From IMG/VR virus record IMGVR_UViG_3300042868_009224, positions 1 through 35,457 of that record: a stretch of DNA of 35,457 bases; one strand, written 5' to 3'. The stretch is from a virus. Below are positions 31,507 to 35,457 of this stretch, in pieces (the first letter of the stretch is position 1; each line of letters starts with the position of its first letter). The notes below the pieces were generated by a model. The model saw nothing but the letters and a program-made list of their open reading frames with translations. It searched no databases and was not told the DNA's origin. The position numbers and the translations under genes are program-made.

Positions 31507-31973
31507 TGAGTAGATTTGCACAAGCAGCTTATGCAGTACAACGCCCTGAAAAATATGTAGGGCAGAATGTTCCTTACTATCGTAGTAGTTGGGAATTAGC
31601 ATTTATGCGTATGTGCGACCAGCATCCACATATATTGAAGTGGGCTAGTGAAAGTGTTAAGATACCATATATGAATCCGCTCACCAACAAGTGGTCAAAT
31701 TATGTTCCTGACTTTATGATACAGTATATGGACAGTAGTGGCACTACACATGTTGAACTTGTAGAAATTAAACCTAAGAATCAGACTACACTAGAAAGCG
31801 CAAAGACTGCGAAGAATCGCGCTGCCACAGTGGTTAACTCTGCTAAGTGGACAGCGGCACAAGAATGGTGCCAACGTAAGGGAATACGATTTCGTGTGCT
31901 AAATGAAGATCAGATATTTCAAACAAATAAAAAGCGAACACCTAAAAGCAGAGTAGTTAAAAAGAAAAATTAA
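31506..31973 (+). CDS. 4: Head completion protein, T4 gp4-like, nuclease fold
   Basis: 155 residues. PD-(D/E)xK-type positions are visible: E30 in YYRSSWELAF, P68-D69 in NYVPDFMIQY and E87-I-K89 in VELVEIKP. YRSSWE, SESVKIPY and the basic C-terminus match the T4 gp4 (gp50/65) head-completion family, which acts on packaged heads before tail joining. Whether it cleaves DNA is not established by the sequence alone. Strongly basic tail (KKRTPKSRVVKKKN). Linked to gp16 downstream through a 56-residue gene. Confidence 0.82.
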   Translation: MSRFAQAAYAVQRPEKYVGQNVPYYRSSWELAFMRMCDQHPHILKWASESVKIPYMNPLTNKWSNYVPDFMIQYMDSSGTTHVELVEIKPKNQTTLESAKTAKNRAATVVNSAKWTAAQEWCQRKGIRFRVLNEDQIFQTNKKRTPKSRVVKKKN

Positions 31974-31984
31974 TAAGTAGTAAT

Positions 31985-32155
31985 ATGGAACAGCGACGAT
32001 ATCGTACACAATATGTACTACCAGACTCAGGTGAAGCATGGAACAGCGATATAGGTACTAGAGCAGACAATTCTGCACCTGAAACATTATTATCACCAGA
32101 TGATCCGTACTACGAGTTAGCTATGGGTAAAGTTAAAGAAGCAAACAATGACTAA
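31985..32155 (+). CDS. 56-residue protein of unknown function between gp4 and gp16
   Basis: Small frame from ATG 31985, reading MEQRRYRTQYVLPDSGEAWNSD... and ending YYELAMGKVKEANND. It fills the gap between gp4 and gp16 and overlaps the gp16 start by eight bases, as expected for a coupled gene. Acidic, no signal or membrane segment. Function unknown. Confidence 0.6.
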   Translation: MEQRRYRTQYVLPDSGEAWNSDIGTRADNSAPETLLSPDDPYYELAMGKVKEANND

Positions 32156-32642
32156 GAAACTTGAAGAAGAATTTGGCCTACCCCCACTTGAAGAAGTACT
32201 ATCTAGCACTCAACAGGAGGCTAATGATGAAGCATTTAGTGCAGTAGCTACCATTAACGAAGTACAAGAAGCAATTAGTATTAGCGAAAAAATTGACAAT
32301 GCACTAGCTGAAGTTCGGGGCATGGAAGTACATGATAGCGAAATGGATGCAATTGCAGTAGAAGCTATGCAAAGTTATCAGCAGCTAATGAGTTTGGGCA
32401 TGAACATGACAGACATGGCAGCAGGACAAGTATTTAACAACGCTGCAAATATGCTTAAAATTGCGCTAGAAGCCAAAGACAGTAAAGTTAGTCGTAAGTT
32501 AAAGCAGGTTGATCTTATGCTTAAAAAAGCCCGTGTTGATCAAACTGCTAAAAAGCTAGGTGATGGTGAAGCAGAAGAAATTAACTCTACAACATTTGAC
32601 CGCAACGAATTGCTTAAAATGTTGGGGAAGAGTGATAAATAA
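32148..32642 (+). CDS. 16: Small terminase subunit, T4 gp16-like
   Basis: 164 residues, close to the T4 gp16 length as I recall it. Acidic N-terminus, then MQSYQQLMSLGMNMTDMAAGQVFNNAANMLKIALEAKDSKVSRKLKQVDLMLKKARVDQ, the helical-hairpin core that assembles the DNA-recognising ring. It ends TFDRNELLKMLGK, a motif probably used to contact the large subunit. The large terminase gene is not in the window. The TAA overlaps the late promoter octamer of the next gene. Confidence 0.75.
   Translation: MTKKLEEEFGLPPLEEVLSSTQQEANDEAFSAVATINEVQEAISISEKIDNALAEVRGMEVHDSEMDAIAVEAMQSYQQLMSLGMNMTDMAAGQVFNNAANMLKIALEAKDSKVSRKLKQVDLMLKKARVDQTAKKLGDGEAEEINSTTFDRNELLKMLGKSDK
32634..32641 (+). promoter_or_regulatory. 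T4-type late promoter (GATAAATA) for the gene at 32683
   Basis: GATAAATA overlaps the gp16 stop codon, then ACTAC, then A at 32647 as predicted start. The 36 nt leader has AGGAGA before ATG 32683. Confidence 0.7.
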
Positions 32643-32682
32643 CTACATAGCCTAACAGGCTTAAAAACATTAGGAGAATAAC

Positions 32683-33027
32683 ATGCCACAGACAAAAGGT
32701 AACGGTAAAGGTGTTGCAGAATTTGCAACAGGCTCATTGATTGCTAAAAGCAATCTAAAACTAATCATGGTTGACACAGGTGCAAACCTTCAAACAGAAG
32801 ATGATGCTCCAAGTGAAGCTGTAGAGCGTGCTCTACAAATCATTCAACCACTAGTATACTTCATTCCGTCAAACACAAGTGGTCAGATCCACTGCATCGT
32901 TGATGGTTCACAGTTTGACGAAACAGCACTAGAAACTCAACTAATTGCTGTTGGTACAGACAACGTAAACGGTTATAGCTTTGCTTCAGCAACTGTAACA
33001 GTTGGTACAAGTTTCGTAGTATCTTAA
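32683..33027 (+). CDS. Small protein of unknown function, likely abundant virion or late protein
   Basis: 114 residues, reading GNGKGVAEFATGSLIAKSNLKLIMVDTGANLQTEDD near the start and ending NGYSFASATVTVGTSFVVS. Mixed alpha/beta with no signal peptide. It has a private late promoter, a strong ribosome binding site and its own terminator, the same monocistronic layout as the sheath gene, so high-level late production is likely. A capsid-decorating or other structural role is plausible but not shown. Confidence 0.78.
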   Translation: MPQTKGNGKGVAEFATGSLIAKSNLKLIMVDTGANLQTEDDAPSEAVERALQIIQPLVYFIPSNTSGQIHCIVDGSQFDETALETQLIAVGTDNVNGYSFASATVTVGTSFVVS

Positions 33028-33051
33028 TACTGCAAAGTATTAGACAAATTG

Positions 33052-33081
33052 GAAAGGGGTCCTAGCGGCCCCTTTCTTTTT
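33052..33081 (+). terminator. Rho-independent terminator after the gene at 32683
   Basis: An eight-pair stem GAAAGGGG (33052-33059) / CCCCTTTC (33069-33076), nine-base loop, then five T. A smaller perfect hairpin AATACT-GCAA-AGTATT sits just upstream at 33026-33041. Confidence 0.88.
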
Positions 33082-33090
33082 GACAAAAAT

Positions 33091-33098
33091 GATAAATA
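33091..33098 (+). promoter_or_regulatory. T4-type late promoter (GATAAATA) for the gene at 33121
   Basis: GATAAATA, then GTTGT, then A at 33104 as predicted start. The leader is only 17 nt and contains AGGAGA, the shortest leader with a ribosome binding site in the set. Confidence 0.72.
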
Positions 33099-33120
33099 GT
33101 TGTAACAGGAGATTGAACCC

Positions 33121-33816
33121 ATGCAACTACGAGATTTTATTACTGAAAGTTTCAAGAAAGAATACTCATTTAGAGTAAAGATTGCTGCTGATTGTAAGCC
33201 AGAGCATTTGGACATTATTGAGAATTGCCTAGCAAAATACAATGTTGTTAGTGTAGCATCTTTCAAGCGCAGCCCAATTCAAGAAAATCCGATGGAATTT
33301 GTTCGTGCTAAGGGCGTTAAACTAATCAGCGAAGTATGTAGTACAGATGTTGTACTTAAGTATCCTGTACACGAAAGAATTTTAGAAGTTTGGTTAGCAG
33401 TGCATTTAGGTTTAGATCACGATAGAGTATTATGCTATAACGTTAAAGATCCACGTAAGTTAGAATCTGACAATGCCGCTGACCGTACAGCTTATAACAA
33501 GGATCGTACTGTTACTGAAGATGATGCAGTACTAGCAAAAGATGATGGCCAATCACATTATGAAATGCAAAATGAAGGCATTGAAGATGTAGTTTATTTT
33601 GGTGAAGAATATAACAAAAAGTTTTTAGACACCCTAGCAAAAATTAAAGCCGATAAAGGCGCCGACTACTTTAAAAATTATCCAACCAAAGATGAAATTA
33701 TGGGCGACAACTTAAAGCCAATGTGGGATACACTGAATAACGGCGTTAATATGGGCCGCGGCACTGAGTCAACAAAAGAAGTAGATGTTATTAGTCAAAG
33801 CTCGAGAAGGAACTAA
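33121..33816 (+). CDS. Phage protein of unknown function, 231 aa, possible internal/virion protein
   Basis: Starts MQLRDFITESFKKEYSFRVKIA, then an alpha/beta region (PEHLDIIENCLAKYNVVSVASFKRSPIQENP, VLKYPVHERILEVWLAVHLGLDHDRVLCYNV). The C-terminal half is acidic and hydrophilic (TVTEDDAVLAKDDGQSHYEMQ...). No catalytic motif. It is two bases upstream of the next gene and has its own late promoter, so the two form one transcript. A scaffold or internal head protein is plausible; not recognised. Confidence 0.75.
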   Translation: MQLRDFITESFKKEYSFRVKIAADCKPEHLDIIENCLAKYNVVSVASFKRSPIQENPMEFVRAKGVKLISEVCSTDVVLKYPVHERILEVWLAVHLGLDHDRVLCYNVKDPRKLESDNAADRTAYNKDRTVTEDDAVLAKDDGQSHYEMQNEGIEDVVYFGEEYNKKFLDTLAKIKADKGADYFKNYPTKDEIMGDNLKPMWDTLNNGVNMGRGTESTKEVDVISQSSRRN

Positions 33817-33818
33817 AA

Positions 33819-35457
33819 ATGAAACTGTCTAATATTTTTGAACAAGATCCTGCTCAGGCAGCAGCTATGGGCGCTAATGCTCTTAAGAAGACTTTGGGTG
33901 CTAACACTAGTGGCTCAATGGTTTCAAAAGCATTAGGAAAATTAGATCAAGGCAGTTCACTAAGCGGCCCACTTGCAAAAGCACTTAGTCCTTATGCAGG
34001 CGCACTTGAAAAGATTTTAAGTAACCCAATGTATCGAAATAAATTCATGCAGATGATGAAACAGATTCAAACTGCTGACAACAAAGCTCAAGCACAACCT
34101 GCTCCAGCAGTACAAGAAGATTGGGGTTCTAGTGATGGTTATGTTTTAGTTAAGGCTATCGACGATGCTGTTGCCGCCCGCGGCCTAAGCCCAGAAGTTA
34201 TTCAGGACGAAGCAGAGAACCTAGCAGAACTTTATTATGACAACATGGGTTATGACAGTCCAGAAGAAGCAGTTGACAGAATTATCAATACATGGAAGCT
34301 TAGATCATCTACTGGTAAAGCGTTAGCAAGAATGTTTGCTACAGATGAAAGTGTTCAAGAAGATGAACAAATCGACGAATTAGAAAAGAAGACTCTTGGT
34401 TCTTATGTTAAGAAAGCATCAGGTGCCGAAAAACCAAAGAATGTAATGAGTCCAAAGAATGTTCCTTTGACAAATATTGCTGCCTACCAAGGCGACAGTG
34501 AAACAGGACACTTTGGTAGCAGATTTAATCAAGGAACTTACGACAAGGCAGAGCGTCTTCGTAAGAATCGTGAGACAGGTATCAAGAGAGCAGTTGATAA
34601 ACTTACTAAAGAAGAAGTCGAGCAAATGACAAGACTTCGTGAGCTTTCGGGCTTACCTGCTACTGAAGGTATGGTAGATATTGAATACGGCGTTGACCCA
34701 AAGTTACAAAAACTAGTTGACATTGGTCACTTGCTACGTAAGACACTAGATGTTGGTAGCGGTGTAAAATGGGACGACGCAGACTTTAACAAGGCTGCTA
34801 ACCTAGCTGATGCACTTATTTCACTCGGTGCAACTTTTGGTCCAAAGAATCTCAAGGATGCACTAAAGTTAGCAGACATGGACATTGCTCAAGCGCAAGA
34901 TCTTATTGCTAAAGCTTCACAGCGGGCACCAGTTGAGGAAGCAGAACAGCTTGATGAAATCCTACCAATGCTAGGTGCCATGGCTGGCCGCGCAGCATTT
35001 GCTGGCGCAGGCGCTGTAACACGTGGTGTTGCCGGTGCAGTCGGCCATGCAGCCGGCAGCGCAGCACAAAGCGCATTAGATGACGGTGACGAAGACCCAA
35101 CTGATGATGCTAGTAACGGCGATGAAGTAGATACAGTAAGCATGGATGTTCCACTGTTACTGCGTGTCTTAGAATTTGCTAGAGAAGAAGTTGAAGATGA
35201 TATGGTTTTACATGATGTAGTAGAGCGTCTAGTTGCAATGTCAAAAGACGGTCCATTAAGCATGGATGATTATGACAGTATTGTTGGAAGTGTCGAAGAA
35301 TTACCAGCACCAGATAAAGTTGGTGAAGATTCTGGCAAGAGTAAGCAATATATTGAAATTGTCAGCGTATTAGGTCATACAAAGCGTGTACCAGTACATC
35401 CACTAAATGCATATAAAGCACTTAATCATTATCGCGATCAACCTTCAACAAAAAGTG
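33819..35457 (+). CDS. Phage protein cut by the window end, possible internal/virion protein
   Basis: Open from ATG 33819 to the last base (546 codons read, no stop), so the gene is 3'-truncated. It reads MKLSNIFEQDPAQAAAMGANALKKTLG... and is Ala/Glu/Asp/Lys-rich and helical. Near codons 380-410 there is a Gly/Ala-rich hydrophobic stretch (MLGAMAGRAAFAGAGAVTRGVAGAVGHAAG) that could be a membrane-active segment, followed by a very acidic run (DDGDEDPTDDASNGDEVD). This mix resembles internal or ejected virion proteins of marine T4-like phages, a guess from composition. Co-transcribed with the gene two bases upstream. Confidence 0.75.
   Translation, partial: MKLSNIFEQDPAQAAAMGANALKKTLGANTSGSMVSKALGKLDQGSSLSGPLAKALSPYAGALEKILSNPMYRNKFMQMMKQIQTADNKAQAQPAPAVQEDWGSSDGYVLVKAIDDAVAARGLSPEVIQDEAENLAELYYDNMGYDSPEEAVDRIINTWKLRSSTGKALARMFATDESVQEDEQIDELEKKTLGSYVKKASGAEKPKNVMSPKNVPLTNIAAYQGDSETGHFGSRFNQGTYDKAERLRKNRETGIKRAVDKLTKEEVEQMTRLRELSGLPATEGMVDIEYGVDPKLQKLVDIGHLLRKTLDVGSGVKWDDADFNKAANLADALISLGATFGPKNLKDALKLADMDIAQAQDLIAKASQRAPVEEAEQLDEILPMLGAMAGRAAFAGAGAVTRGVAGAVGHAAGSAAQSALDDGDEDPTDDASNGDEVDTVSMDVPLLLRVLEFAREEVEDDMVLHDVVERLVAMSKDGPLSMDDYDSIVGSVEELPAPDKVGEDSGKSKQYIEIVSVLGHTKRVPVHPLNAYKALNHYRDQPSTKS

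Noticed and set aside
34889-35263. Minus-strand frame of 124 codons
   Set aside because: It is a shadow of the plus-strand gene open from 33819 to the window end, with Ser/Ala/Pro-biased composition typical of antisense frames.

Overview
The window looks like part of the genome of a lytic, T4-type myovirus, probably marine, infecting a Gram-negative host. The evidence is a set of T4 virion genes recognisable from their proteins: gp13, gp14 and gp15 (neck and tail completion), gp18 (sheath), gp19 (tube), gp4 (head completion), gp16 (small terminase) and gp1 (dNMP kinase). To these are added eleven copies of a T4-like late promoter octamer, NATAAATA. I see no tRNA, rRNA, integrase, insertion sequence or CRISPR array. 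Host identity cannot be read from the sequence; an outer membrane is implied by the CsgG-type secretin-like pore.

Layout. (1) 2-6949, plus strand: four repeat-rich fibre or appendage genes; the first is cut by the window edge. (2) 6974-7016: a strong terminator followed by a late promoter. (3) 7107-14700, plus strand: a tightly packed ten-gene operon encoding two small membrane proteins, a 54-residue protein, CsgF, CsgG, a curlin-repeat protein, a FecR-domain protein, an adhesin/curlin hybrid, a CHASE2 adenylate cyclase and a 58-residue protein. This is a phage-borne curli secretion system joined to a second-messenger enzyme. (4) 14675-19300, minus strand: gp14, an M15 peptidase, a GH19 endolysin, gp15, a Nudix hydrolase and an unknown protein. 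(5) 19366-23269, plus strand: five overlapping metabolic genes (PLP-fold protein, glycine-amidinotransferase-like enzyme, two tandem HxD...H 2OG-Fe(II)-oxygenase-like proteins, sugar-nucleotide epimerase-like SDR). (6) 23338-35457, plus strand: an unknown gene with a sigma70-like promoter, then gp13, gp1, gp18, gp19, a tube-initiator-like protein, unknowns, gp4, gp16 and probable virion/internal proteins; the last gene runs off the window.

Expression logic. In every one of the eleven late promoters adjoining a gene, the sixth base after the octamer is A, which fits a fixed transcription start. In seven cases this A starts a 17-85 nt leader with a Shine-Dalgarno sequence. In four cases (gp13, gp14, the PLP gene and the unknown gene at 14675-15304) the A is the A of the ATG and no Shine-Dalgarno sequence is present, so those late mRNAs are predicted to be leaderless. 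The curli/cyclase operon and the amidinotransferase operon both carry late promoters, so both are predicted to act late, during virion production, rather than in takeover.

The two accessory operons are the most unusual content. The curli operon could let an infected cell export amyloid fibres and raise cAMP. The metabolic operon looks like a small-molecule or glycan modification pathway whose product I cannot name.
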